From assembly GCA_014802265.1 (NCBI GenBank), contig JAAVCP010000045.1, forward strand, positions 1 to 60,431: 60,431 bases of DNA, read 5' to 3'. Numbering within the stretch: the stretch's first letter is position 1; the number at the start of each line of letters is the position of its first letter. A model generated the notes under the pieces. The model had not been told where the DNA came from, did not search any database, and worked only from the letters and a program-made list of their open reading frames with translations. This stretch comes from Bacteroides sp. (GTDB lineage Bacteria > Bacteroidota > Bacteroidia > Bacteroidales > Muribaculaceae). The position numbers and the translations under genes are program-made. Positions 1 through 9,600 of the stretch are shown piece after piece.

Positions 1-144
1 CAATGAAATGGAAGTTTTAGATTTTGTCTTATTGGTAAATCCCATCTCTTGCATAAACCATTTAACGATGTCGACACCTGTACAAGCTATTATAACAGCT
101 ATCAGAACCTGGGCTAACTTTTGCGGTATGATCACATCTTCCAT
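1..144 (-). CDS. Small membrane protein, partial (runs off the left edge)
   Basis: The minus strand opens with ATG at 144-142 and stays open for 48 codons to the window edge. It encodes one hydrophobic segment (around LAQVLIAVIIACTG) followed by a polar, lysine-rich stretch. It lies in the same frame as the small ORF just upstream and only 9 nt after its stop, with an AAGGAT sequence before the ATG. The two could be a translationally coupled pair or one gene split by a nonsense mutation. I do not recognise the family. Confidence 0.4.
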   Translation of the reverse strand, partial: MEDVIIPQKLAQVLIAVIIACTGVDIVKWFMQEMGFTNKTKSKTSISL

Positions 145-153
145 ATCCTTATC

Positions 154-300
154 TTATATATTGTCTGATTTGTCATTAATACGATTCATTTTCCTTTTAT
201 ACAATACAAATGGCATAAGAATACATTTAAGCACTCTGTCAAGCACCCAGCATAACCCTACGGTCATCAATGCCTCTTTAATAAATTCAATTAAACTCAT
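154..300 (-). CDS. Small hydrophobic protein, 48 aa
   Basis: A short minus-strand ORF starts at ATG 300-298 and stops at TAA 156-154. The product has one probable membrane helix (about residues 11-33) and a charged tail. It begins only 20 nt downstream of the secreted 129-aa protein, so the two are probably co-transcribed. The stop is in frame with the following small ORF (1-144), so this may be the N-terminal half of one interrupted gene. The function is unknown. Confidence 0.4.
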   Translation of the reverse strand: MSLIEFIKEALMTVGLCWVLDRVLKCILMPFVLYKRKMNRINDKSDNI

Positions 301-320
301 AAGTTTACACCTAATTTCAA

Positions 321-710
321 CTAAATATAAAACTTACAATTATAGCTGCAACCTGCAAAGTAGGATCCCTCATCAGACTCACATGTGATTTCATATTTGC
401 CGGAAGCAAGGGTAAGGACCCAGACCGGAGTAGAAGCATAGACACAGGAAGAATAGACCTCTACTGTCTCACTCTCGAGAGTCACATCTATATATGTGAC
501 GTAATCAGGCATTGAAAAGTAACACTCTCCATTCTGATACATAAACCCAATCGATTCATGTGAGGGCATACGAGGAGGGTGTGTTTTGTCCTCAACAGCC
601 TTTTTAGGAATATCTTGGATTGTGGTAGAAGCAGATGACTGCGCCTCAATGGGCAACATATAACTGCTGACTACACTACTCAAGAGCAGTAGTTTTAATA
701 GGTAATTCAT
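321..710 (-). CDS. Small secreted protein, DUF3244-like
   Basis: This 129-aa protein begins with a clear signal peptide (MNYLLKLLLLSSVVSSYMLP), with cleavage plausible after IEAQ. The mature part is short, rich in beta-strand-forming residues, and ends in a pattern seen in DUF3244 proteins of Bacteroidales: VEVYSS, then VWVLTLASGKYEITC, then a C-terminal strand. Four cysteines in the second half could form disulfides in the periplasm. DUF3244 proteins are small exported proteins of unknown role, so the family assignment is by pattern only. On the minus strand a TAACTTCG sequence about 25 nt upstream resembles the Bacteroidetes -7 element. Confidence 0.6.
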   Translation of the reverse strand: MNYLLKLLLLSSVVSSYMLPIEAQSSASTTIQDIPKKAVEDKTHPPRMPSHESIGFMYQNGECYFSMPDYVTYIDVTLESETVEVYSSCVYASTPVWVLTLASGKYEITCESDEGSYFAGCSYNCKFYI

Positions 711-904
711 AATCTCAATTTTTAAATTTTACACTGCGAAGTTAATAGTAAATTTTAATCTGACCTCTTATTATTAAAGGAATTTTTCTTAAAAAATATA
801 ACATAATTATCTGATTATTAGGATTAATTACTTTACAAAATCTTAAATTGATTCCAGAAAATCTTAAGAGTAGCAGCGGCGGCTTAAAATCAACATAGGA
901 GAGA

Positions 905-2785
905 TTAAATATATTCAAGATAAAGTGAATCAGGCGAAAGATCAACAGCTATCTTCTTTTTGAGAAAATGTTTTCTCGTATAGACAGTCTCCGTAGATAT
1001 TTCCATAAACACACTAATTGTCTTGGCAGAGAAGCCGAGTACTGAAAACAAATATAGATTATAGTTCTCCTGTTTGAGAGTAGGATAGTCTTTTCTAAAA
1101 TTATCCATCAAACAGTTTAAATGAGTATTTACAGACTTTTCAAACTCCTTAAAAAGCCCTTTATTATTTTTGATATCATTTACAATACCTAAATAAGCCT
1201 CTGCAATTTCGTGTCTGGGAACCTTTCCGCTACCAGCTTCATAGTAAATCTTGGTCAGTTTATCAAGGAAATCAAATCTTGAGGCAACCGCTTCCCTAAG
1301 CTTTTCCCTTGATTCTGCTATGGCATTTTCACGTGCTGACATTTCTGATCTAAAATCTGCAACTTTTTTGTTTAACTCACCAATTTCCAAAATTAAATCA
1401 TCTACCAGACATTGAAGATCATTTCTCTCTTTATTCAGATCATCTACCACATTATTAAGCTTGACTAAATCATGGTTTAAGGAGGCTAAATTTGCTCTCA
1501 GGCAGAAAATTTCGTTTTCCTTGTTTAGGAGATTATCTTTAAACATGGCTATAGTCTCTAAGTTATTTTTAACTTCTTTAGAGAGCGTTCTTCTTTTTTC
1601 AGACAAATCATTGTTTTGCTGAACAAAATTTAAATTATCGGAAACAAGATGCCTGTTTTTAGCTTGCAAATATTTAAAATATAGAGTTGCTATAACTAAT
1701 ATAAGAGTAATAATAATGGAAAGAAGTAGTGTCTTATCCCTATATTCCTTTTTTTTCTTGTTTGTAACCTCTTTCAGCATAGCATACCTATCGAGGAGTT
1801 CCTTTTCAGCACTCCTTGTAATCCAATCCATATAAATGTCATGGTTGTCATAATATTCTACCTTTAACAGCTCCAATGCTTTCGAATAATTTCTATCAGT
1901 ATCAGCAATACGGTAAGACAGCCACCACTGTTCATTTGTAATTGCCTTAATTGAATCCTCACATTCTTGGGCTTTTTTTAAATTTCCTAAATTAAGATAT
2001 GCCAGCCCAAGATTATTCCAATTTTTAAGTGACACATAATCAGGATAATTTTCGTGAAGATAAGTAATCATATTAATTACCTCATTATTCTTATCCACTG
2101 ACAGATAATCATCTCCTAAAAGTTCAATTACAATTGCAGCAAATGGTATGTCATTAATAGCGTAACACTCACTAAGCACCTCCTTTGCTATGCAAATTGA
2201 TTCCTCATAATCAGTAGAATTATGATAGGCACGTGCTAAATCATAGAGAGCATCTAGTGTATACACCGAATCATTAATGATCTTAAACTCATCATAACTC
2301 TTCTCATAATATCCTATCGCAGTCTTAGGATTGTTCATTCTTCCGAAGGCATCCCCCATGCTGCGGTGGATAAGTGCGAGAAGTAATGTGTCCTGGGTCA
2401 CCATTGCCGTCTCCTCAGCAATCATCAGCGATAGCAATGCCTCGCCATATTCCTTTGCATTAGAATTTATCATACCCTTCTGATAGTAAGCACGTGCCCG
2501 GCGCGCATCCTTATCTTTAAGGTGATAATAGTCAGTAGCCACCCTTATAAGCGAGTCATTGGTCTCATCAACTCCCGTCCGGTAAAGCGCCTCTGTAAGC
2601 AGAAGAGCATACAATGCCTTGTCTGCTTCTCCTGACAAATCATTGGCATTAATCGACTCCATAATGGAAAGCGCCGAATCCGGATGCTCCACAATCAATC
2701 TGTCGGCTTCCGCAAAGGTGTGGGACGCATTGTTGCCACATGCGCCAAATAGCAATATAAAGATAAGTATAATGATTGAGTACAT
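905..2785 (-). CDS. TPR lipoprotein-type transmembrane regulator with C-terminal HTH-like region
   Basis: Using ATG at 2785-2783 gives 626 aa. The N-terminus is a hydrophobic signal ending in a lipobox (LLFGAC), followed by about 300 residues of TPR-like helical repeats. A single transmembrane helix (LLLSIIITLILVIATLYF, near residue 365) leads into a long coiled coil. The C-terminal 60 residues (LFSVLGFSAKTISVFMEIS, then TVYTRKHFLKKKI) look like a LuxR-like helix-turn-helix. The layout, with periplasmic TPRs and a cytoplasmic HTH-like end, is common in Bacteroidales. The ligand and target are unknown. A longer reading frame begins at a TTG at 2824, but that codon lies inside the prs terminator hairpin, so the ATG is preferred. 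Confidence 0.7.
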   Translation of the reverse strand: MYSIIILIFILLFGACGNNASHTFAEADRLIVEHPDSALSIMESINANDLSGEADKALYALLLTEALYRTGVDETNDSLIRVATDYYHLKDKDARRARAYYQKGMINSNAKEYGEALLSLMIAEETAMVTQDTLLLALIHRSMGDAFGRMNNPKTAIGYYEKSYDEFKIINDSVYTLDALYDLARAYHNSTDYEESICIAKEVLSECYAINDIPFAAIVIELLGDDYLSVDKNNEVINMITYLHENYPDYVSLKNWNNLGLAYLNLGNLKKAQECEDSIKAITNEQWWLSYRIADTDRNYSKALELLKVEYYDNHDIYMDWITRSAEKELLDRYAMLKEVTNKKKKEYRDKTLLLSIIITLILVIATLYFKYLQAKNRHLVSDNLNFVQQNNDLSEKRRTLSKEVKNNLETIAMFKDNLLNKENEIFCLRANLASLNHDLVKLNNVVDDLNKERNDLQCLVDDLILEIGELNKKVADFRSEMSARENAIAESREKLREAVASRFDFLDKLTKIYYEAGSGKVPRHEIAEAYLGIVNDIKNNKGLFKEFEKSVNTHLNCLMDNFRKDYPTLKQENYNLYLFSVLGFSAKTISVFMEISTETVYTRKHFLKKKIAVDLSPDSLYLEYI

Positions 2786-2798
2786 GTAATATGAAGTT

Positions 2799-2840
2799 AA
2801 AAAAGAAAAAGGCAGCAGTTTCAAATGGAGTTGAAACTGC
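2799..2840 (-). terminator. Rho-independent terminator of prs
   Basis: On the minus strand a 10-bp stem (2831-2840 pairing with 2815-2824, GCAGTTTCAA and its complement) with a 6-nt loop is followed by a T-rich run (2799-2810). It lies just after the prs stop. The downstream TPR gene starts only 14 nt further on, so that gene is either read through or has a promoter overlapping the terminator. Confidence 0.8.
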
Positions 2841-2869
2841 CACCCGATATCAGATTCTCTTTAAGAGAA

Positions 2870-3814
2870 TTACTTAAACAAGTATTGAGAGGAGATTGAC
2901 TGGTTGTTATGGATACGGCGGATAGTATCGGCAAACAATTTGGCTACCGGAAGCACTACAGCCTTCGGATTCTCCTTACCATAAGGAATGGAGTCTGTGA
3001 AAATAATCTCAGTCAACTTTGAGTTGATGATTCTGTCGGTGGCTGGATCACTCATCACAGGATGGCTACAAAGAGCGCGAACCGAGCGGGCACCATTCTG
3101 TACAAGGAGATCAGCTGCTTTAGTGATGGTGCCGGCAGTGTCGCTGATGTCGTCAACGAGAACCACATTCTTATCGGTCACATCGCCGATTACTGTCATC
3201 TTCTCCACTACATTAGCCTTGGCACGCTGCTTATGGCAAAGCACTAAAGGCACATCGAAATACTTGGCATAAGAGTTGGCACGCTTTGCGCCACCTACGT
3301 CGGGAGAAGCTATAACCAGCTCGTCAAGATGCAGACTCTCAATATAGGGGATAAAGATTGAGGAAGCATACAGATGATCAACTGGCACATCAAAAAATCC
3401 CTGAATCTGGTCGGCATGAAGATCCATGGTAATCAAGCGATCAATGCCTGCCACGCTCAACAAATCAGCTACAAGCTTGGCTGCAATTGAGACTCTCGGT
3501 TTGTCCTTGCGATCCTGACGCGCCCACCCGAAATAGGGAATCACAGCCACGATGGTGGCAGCCGATGCCCTCTTGGCAGCATCAATCATCAGGAGAAGCT
3601 CCATCAGATTGTCGCTGTTGGGGAAGGTTGACTGAACAAGGTAGACTTCTGCACCACGGATCGACTCGTCGAAGCAAACTTCAAACTCACCGTCGGCAAA
3701 GGTCTCGATTTTCATTTTGCCTAATTCTATGCCCAATTCTTTACATATTGACTCGCCTAAGTAATGGCTTTTTGTTCCTGCGAACACTTTTATGGGCGGA
3801 AGATAATTACTCAT
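2870..3814 (-). CDS. prs: Ribose-phosphate pyrophosphokinase (PRPP synthase)
   Basis: The protein makes PRPP from ribose 5-phosphate and ATP, feeding nucleotide, NAD, histidine and tryptophan synthesis in the cytoplasm. At 314 aa it has the usual length. It shows the N-terminal IKVFAGTKSHYLGESI segment, the flexible catalytic region PYFGWARQDRKD, the metal-site sequence DLHADQIQGFF and the PRPP loop VLVDDISDTAGT (VVLVDDISDTAGTI in context). The gene is monocistronic or read through weakly into the TPR regulator; a strong hairpin follows the stop. A minus-strand TACCTTTG (3842-3849) fits the Bacteroidetes -7 promoter element 27 nt before the ATG. Confidence 0.97.
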   Translation of the reverse strand: MSNYLPPIKVFAGTKSHYLGESICKELGIELGKMKIETFADGEFEVCFDESIRGAEVYLVQSTFPNSDNLMELLLMIDAAKRASAATIVAVIPYFGWARQDRKDKPRVSIAAKLVADLLSVAGIDRLITMDLHADQIQGFFDVPVDHLYASSIFIPYIESLHLDELVIASPDVGGAKRANSYAKYFDVPLVLCHKQRAKANVVEKMTVIGDVTDKNVVLVDDISDTAGTITKAADLLVQNGARSVRALCSHPVMSDPATDRIINSKLTEIIFTDSIPYGKENPKAVVLPVAKLFADTIRRIHNNQSISSQYLFK

Positions 3815-3841
3815 GATTTGGATAGGTAAAAATTATTAGTG

Positions 3842-3849
3842 CAAAGGTA
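3842..3849 (-). promoter_or_regulatory. Probable -7 promoter element of prs
   Basis: Read on the minus strand the sequence is TACCTTTG, matching TAnnTTTG, and it lies 27 nt upstream of the prs start. No clear TTTG at -33 was seen. Confidence 0.45.
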
Positions 3850-3902
3850 AGGTTTATTTCTGACATATACACAGAGAAAAGCCATTTTTTACTCCGCTGT
3901 CA

Positions 3903-5669
3903 CTATTTTTCTTTCTCATGCTTCCCTTTTCTCAGTTCTGATCCTGACATTTTGTCTACGTGACTTGTCTTGAGTTTTCCGACCGGGAGCACTAAGGCAT
4001 CAGCGGCACTCATATAGACTGTCAGTGGAACTGTGGAAGACAGATTAAGTTTGTGGCTCTTTCCCCACAGGAGGTCAGTGCTCACAATCTCTCCCCTCTC
4101 TAATCCTGCCATTTCAAAGGCAAGATCGGGAATAACCAGACTTACATTACATCCCTGACGCGCAAAATTGACTATTATGAGCAATACATCGTCTTTATAA
4201 TATCGCAGGAATGCAAAATTGGTGTGAGGATTGAACCCGGGCTGACGCAGATTGAAATACATAAGGTCAAAAAAATCACCCCTTCTGAGAGCATCACGGC
4301 TGTTGCAAAGGGTAAGAACGGTCTTATACACATTGCGTAGCCATCTTTCATGTGGCGACAGCAATTCATCATTGCATTTTCCTCCATTCATCCAACGCCT
4401 TATAGTTGACAAACTCCAATAATCGAATATGGTAGTGCGATTGTTGTCGCCGGCAAATCCCTCGTTATCCCGCGCCTGCTCACCAAGTTCCTGACCATAA
4501 TATAACATGAAGGGACCCTTCGATATCATGGCAGATGTCACCAGTGAGGGAATCACGCGGAGGGAGTCACCGGCATATTCACGTGAGCCAAATCTCACCT
4601 CATCATGATTTTCAAGGAAATTGAGCATACTGTCGCCGATGCCGTCAACTGTCTGCCAGCAACCGGTGAGCTGTGCAGCCGACAGTCCGCGGGTCTCTAT
4701 CCCGACAAGAGTGTCATAAAGGTTTACCTTGTCATAGAGATAGTCAAAACAACCGTAGTCAAGGAAAGGTCTGTATTGCCCGACATCATATATCTCACCG
4801 ATAAAAATAACATGAGGATAGACTGCCTTTACCTGTGGGATAGCCCAATGCCAAAACGGCAGAGGCACCATGAAGACCATGTCACAACGGAACCCGTCAA
4901 TGCCCTTTGATACCCAGAAACGCAGAATATGAAGCATTTTCAACCAAGTGTCAGGCACAGGGTCAAAATGATCGGAATGATCGTTGTAGTCATGCCCGTA
5001 ATTAAGTTTGACCGTCTCATACCAATCATTTTTCGAACAGAAAGCTGTGAAGCAATCATTTCCGGTAGCTTTTGCCGGAAACTCCACATAAGGTTTATTC
5101 CCCTCTGCAGAAAGGTCAAAATCCGGATAAAACTGTTGGTTAGATATATAATAGTAATTATTATCGCGGGCAAAGTTCATATTGGTGTTGTCGGTGGTGC
5201 CGAAATCATCTATTCCCTTCGGGGCAACATCGGAATGATAGACACGGGCAGTATGATTGGGTACAAAGTCTATTATCACCTTCATCTTCTCCTTGTGGAT
5301 ACGTCTCACCAAAGACTCGAACTCTTTCATTCTGTCGGGCACTAACTCGGCAAGTGCCGGGTCAATATCATAATAGTCCTTAATGGCATAAGGGGAACCA
5401 GCCTCACCTTTCACCACATTGGGATTATCAGGTGTGATGCCATATTCGCTGAAGTCAGTCTTGGTGGCATGCTCAATAATTCCGGTAAGCCACAGGCAAT
5501 TCACTCCCAAATCTTTTATAGATTGTAAAATCTGTGGAGTAAAGTCGTTAAGTTTGCCGCTCCCATTCTGCTTCAAAGTACCCCAGGGCACACAGTTGGG
5601 ATTTAAATTAGTAAAAATTCTTGGAAATAACTGATATATGATCAGCTTTTCTTTTCCTTTATTCATCAT
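3903..5669 (-). CDS. Alpha-amylase family glycoside hydrolase (GH13)
   Basis: This 588-aa protein is a GH13 (beta/alpha)8-barrel enzyme acting on alpha-glucans. The four conserved regions are visible: region I DFVPNHT (134-140), region II GFRCDMV with the nucleophile Asp263, region III GEIYD with the acid/base Glu292, and region IV NHDEV with Asp356. A C-terminal beta domain follows at about 490-570. No signal peptide is visible, so it is probably cytoplasmic and may act on storage glycogen or imported maltodextrins. It starts MMNKGKEKL; the second ATG three bases later is equally possible. It sits between patatin and prs on the minus strand with gaps of about 90 nt. The exact specificity cannot be read from sequence. 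Confidence 0.9.
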   Translation of the reverse strand: MMNKGKEKLIIYQLFPRIFTNLNPNCVPWGTLKQNGSGKLNDFTPQILQSIKDLGVNCLWLTGIIEHATKTDFSEYGITPDNPNVVKGEAGSPYAIKDYYDIDPALAELVPDRMKEFESLVRRIHKEKMKVIIDFVPNHTARVYHSDVAPKGIDDFGTTDNTNMNFARDNNYYYISNQQFYPDFDLSAEGNKPYVEFPAKATGNDCFTAFCSKNDWYETVKLNYGHDYNDHSDHFDPVPDTWLKMLHILRFWVSKGIDGFRCDMVFMVPLPFWHWAIPQVKAVYPHVIFIGEIYDVGQYRPFLDYGCFDYLYDKVNLYDTLVGIETRGLSAAQLTGCWQTVDGIGDSMLNFLENHDEVRFGSREYAGDSLRVIPSLVTSAMISKGPFMLYYGQELGEQARDNEGFAGDNNRTTIFDYWSLSTIRRWMNGGKCNDELLSPHERWLRNVYKTVLTLCNSRDALRRGDFFDLMYFNLRQPGFNPHTNFAFLRYYKDDVLLIIVNFARQGCNVSLVIPDLAFEMAGLERGEIVSTDLLWGKSHKLNLSSTVPLTVYMSAADALVLPVGKLKTSHVDKMSGSELRKGKHEKEK

Positions 5670-5758
5670 AATAAAAATTTTTTCATTTAATTTCCCTCTT
5701 CTCCTCCATACTTTGATAAGTCATGAAATTATCTTTCATCACTTTAACCCTTATTCTT

Positions 5759-6562
5759 TTATCCTTTAATTGCCTCAAGCACCCGGCTGGCGGCATCATA
5801 ACCTGCAGTGACTCCTTTCTTGATACTTGAAAGGTCAAACGTACCAACCTGAGCGAGTCGCTTATTCTCTATCACATAATCACATAGCCGCAGATCCTGT
5901 GGAGTATTCGACTTCATAATCAAATGGAATGTGCGGTAAGCAACGTCAACAATACTACCTTTATTGGCAAAATTTCTATCAATAGGGCTGCAGTTGCTGC
6001 CAAAAAGTGTCTTACAATAGTCGCGTATAGCCCATGCAGGTAAATTACGCAAAACTCCGCCGTCAACATACGTCACGCCGTTAATCTTGACAGGGTTAAA
6101 TACAATCGGAATGCTGCACGATGCCAATACCCTCGGGACAATCTCACCTTTCCCCCAGCCCACTGATTTTCCGTGGTCAAGGTCAGTGGCACATATTACC
6201 GTTGGAATCTTCATATCCTCCAGATATTTAACCGGCAGCCAGTTCTCAAGCAACTTACCGAAACGGTCAAGTCTCATGAAACCTGACTTTGGAAGCGCCC
6301 ATTCAGTGAAATCACCAAAACGCGATGCCTCTGTGAAACACTCTATAATGTCATTGGGAGTCAGTCCCGCGCCATAGAGAGCTGCTGCAATTGATCCGGC
6401 AGAAACTCCGGAAAGAACATTCGGCACGATGCCAAAATGCTCAAAAGCCATCAATACCCCTATATGGGAGAAACCTTTTGCCCCACCTCCACTAAAGGCT
6501 ATCCCTACCGACTCATCCCTGATGATGCCGAGCCTTTCTAACAATCCTTCTATTTTAAACAC
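5759..6562 (-). CDS. Patatin-like phospholipase
   Basis: This 267-aa protein belongs to the patatin family of Ser-Asp dyad lipid acyl hydrolases. The oxyanion-hole glycine loop SGGGAKG (24-30), the nucleophile elbow GVSAG with Ser54, and the DGG motif with catalytic Asp167 are all present. There is no signal peptide or outer-membrane barrel, so it is probably a cytoplasmic lipase or phospholipase of the RssA/YjjU size class. It begins 51 nt after the stop of the TamB-like gene on the same strand, so the two are likely co-transcribed. That suggests, but does not show, a link with envelope lipid turnover. Confidence 0.9.
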   Translation of the reverse strand: MFKIEGLLERLGIIRDESVGIAFSGGGAKGFSHIGVLMAFEHFGIVPNVLSGVSAGSIAAALYGAGLTPNDIIECFTEASRFGDFTEWALPKSGFMRLDRFGKLLENWLPVKYLEDMKIPTVICATDLDHGKSVGWGKGEIVPRVLASCSIPIVFNPVKINGVTYVDGGVLRNLPAWAIRDYCKTLFGSNCSPIDRNFANKGSIVDVAYRTFHLIMKSNTPQDLRLCDYVIENKRLAQVGTFDLSSIKKGVTAGYDAASRVLEAIKG

Positions 6563-6613
6563 CTGCCGACTAATTTATTTATTGATTTTATCTTAATTTA
6601 AAATTTCTTGTGG

Positions 6614-9600
6614 TTATTCTGACTTTTCCGTTTCCCCGGATAATTCTTCAGATTCTGGTTCTTCAGTATCATCTTGCAGAGATCCCCCCTCCTCCCTTTT
6701 CCTTCTGAAGAATTTGAAAAGATTGTCGAAATCTCTACGGTATACCACCCCTATCCCCTGAGTTGTCAACGCCTCACGCAGATAATAGTTCTGGTCATTG
6801 AAATGGTTATATGCTTTGAGCCGTAAATTACCATTTCTGCTGAGGAGATATTCAAGGTCAAAATCACCCACAAAAGTAGTGGAGGAAGTATTCCTGTCAC
6901 GATAGCCGAAATTACCATTCAACAGAAGACGATTGTTAAGAAGCCGCGATGACAATGCCACGTCTACCTCCAAGTCAGAAAAATCACCCTTGTCACTTCT
7001 AAATGAGGGGGAGAGTGTGAACTTATCGGTAAGCTGCCCGATCATATTGGAGAGCTGTGATGACAAAGTGGTTGAAGCCACAGCAGCCCACTCACTACCA
7101 TTGCCGGCAGAACCCATATATTCAGGAGTGTAGAATCTATTTAGTGCAAGCAGATAGATAATCTGCCTACTCATCATGTCGTCAGTAGAGATAATGCTCT
7201 TCACCTTTCTCTCTACATCCTGTGTCAGTGTGGGGAGTTCTATGTCAAAGGTAATATCAGGGTGTTGCATCTCTCCATTTACCATCAGCATAGCATCGAC
7301 GGGCACATTCGTGCGAGCCAAATCCTTATCCGTAGAGAAGCTTTTGTCAAGATCGGAGAGATTGGTATTTACACGATAACTGGCGGTTATATTCAAATCG
7401 GCATTCAACGGATCTCCGTTAAATGATATGGAACTGCCAGGACGGATAGAAAAATCACGCAGAATAAGGTCTTGAAGTGAGAAATTATAGTTGCCTTCAT
7501 CAAGAGTGTATTTGCCAAACATCTGCATCTCTTCGGAATCTGACTCATATTCCACCTGAATGGCTCCGTTACCACGGGCTGTGATTTTATCACCGGCTAT
7601 TGGGTCCATTACAAGAGTAAGAAGAGAAGAGGGATTGACCGATGCCCTGATATCAAGGCTGAATGTAGATGGAGTGCTGTTTTCAATCTCCATCTTTTTT
7701 TGAAATGCTGCGAGCACATCAGGCACTGTGTCTTGCCTCATTCTCTCTATCTCCTCCTTACGTCGGTCGGAGAAAGTCAGGAAGTGATAGTCAGCGGCTG
7801 CCTGTGTGTCATTAAGAACGAAGGTAAAAGTTGAGTTATTGACCAAATCCATATCAACGGAGATATTGACCATTCCGGGCCATCCTCTCACAACTGCCCC
7901 ACCGTTGCCATAGATAGTGCCATACCAATCAGGGTTCATGGAGGCATTAGTGTCATAACATAACAGTCGCCGTGCATCGGAAATGCGGAAAGTAAAGCGT
8001 GGCTCATGAAAATATTCGTGGGTAAGGTCTCCGGTCAGAATTGCTGAGTGTCCATCTCTGTCATATAGTCTGAACGATGGAATGACAATATGCCCAGGCT
8101 CAAGGAACACCGAATCCGAGCCATGATACCAGGTGTTAGTGAAATCAAGCTTCATGGCTATGGTGTCGGCAAAGATGCGCCCCGTCAAATCAATATCCTT
8201 AAATGTACCGAATAATTTCACCTTACCTGAAGCCATTCCAACAATATCTGATGAAAATGCACTCATAAACGGTTTTAGAAACTCAATTGGTGCTTTATCG
8301 GTGGCAATATCAAAACTCAATGAGTCACGTGTTAACCATATTCCCCCATCCACCTTTACCTTTGGTAACTTCTCTTGGAGAATGTCGGCATAAATCCCTA
8401 TCTTTTTCTCATCATTATTCCAATTGCTCCTGATATGACCGTCGCCAAGCACTGAACCATTATAGGAAAGACTCTTGACAAGCAAGTTATCCGTTGATGC
8501 CTCAGGAGTCTTGCCTAAGACTCCCTTCCCTGTTACGTCACCGGTGGCTGATCCTCCAAATGTAACATAATTAATTTTCAGGAGATCAAATATATAATCA
8601 AGGTCTATATCAGCAAGCCTAACTGAGATAGAATCTTCCATGAAAGTCGATGCAACTCCATCAATTGCTACAAACTGGCTATCGTGCCATATTTTAAAAT
8701 TATCTACGGTCAATATATTGTCATCATACGTTATATTTCCTCTGTCAATGTTCCAGCGTGAGGGACCTATGTCAAAAATCGAAGGTTTTATCTCTACATT
8801 TACCTCAGGTTTAGATGTCATTTCGTCACGACTTATCTTTGCTCCCAAAGCCAATACTCCCTTAAAACTATCGTTGGTAGGATTACTCCATCCTAAGTCA
8901 GCAAATATATTATCTTCCTCTCCCCACACTCTGACATCAATGGCAAGATCACCTTTTTTCGCCGGGAAAGTAGAGGCAACATTGAGATCCATAACTCCTT
9001 TCTCTCCATTAAGACAGACATTGAGTCGACTGTCACGAACAAGTTTATTTTTCCCCTGCTGCAAGTAGGGAATATCTATGGAAAGTTCTGCAGTTGAGTC
9101 AGATTCTTTTATGCTACCTGCCACAGGCACCGGAACAAGCAGACGAAACGGAAGATTGAAAAATTCCGGAATATCATTGACAGGATTTAGCAGAAACGAG
9201 AATGCCACCTCCATATTACTGTTTGCCTCACCTTTGGGCGTTACAAATAATGCAGGTTCAGTCTTTGCCAATATATTCATTATCGCTGTCGGGATTTCTC
9301 TGACTTTGAAGTTGCCTGTAATCTCACCGTCAATCCAATCACTCATTAATTTTACAGTGCGTCCATCTTCTCCAAAATATGAGAGTATTGAGGCATGGTC
9401 AAGAATGAGTGTCTTCCCTTGGCGCATAAACTGGAAGTTGGAAACATTAATATCTCCCTTTACATTGTCAATACTGTTCCCCATAAGATTGGCAGACACA
9501 TTGACTGCCAGGGAGGTATTGTCGGCATTTTTAAAAAAACCGGTCAATGAAGGCTGAAATTCACTTATGCTACATTTTACATTTAATTCTGAGTCTTCCC

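Noticed and set aside
8..388. Plus-strand ORF of 126 codons at the left edge
   Set aside because: It overlaps the secreted-protein gene and the small membrane ORFs on the other strand, and its composition looks like an antisense shadow.
742..945. 67-codon ORF on the minus strand after the TPR gene
   Set aside because: Very AT-rich, overlaps the end of the TPR gene in another frame, and shows no protein-like pattern apart from hydrophobic runs.
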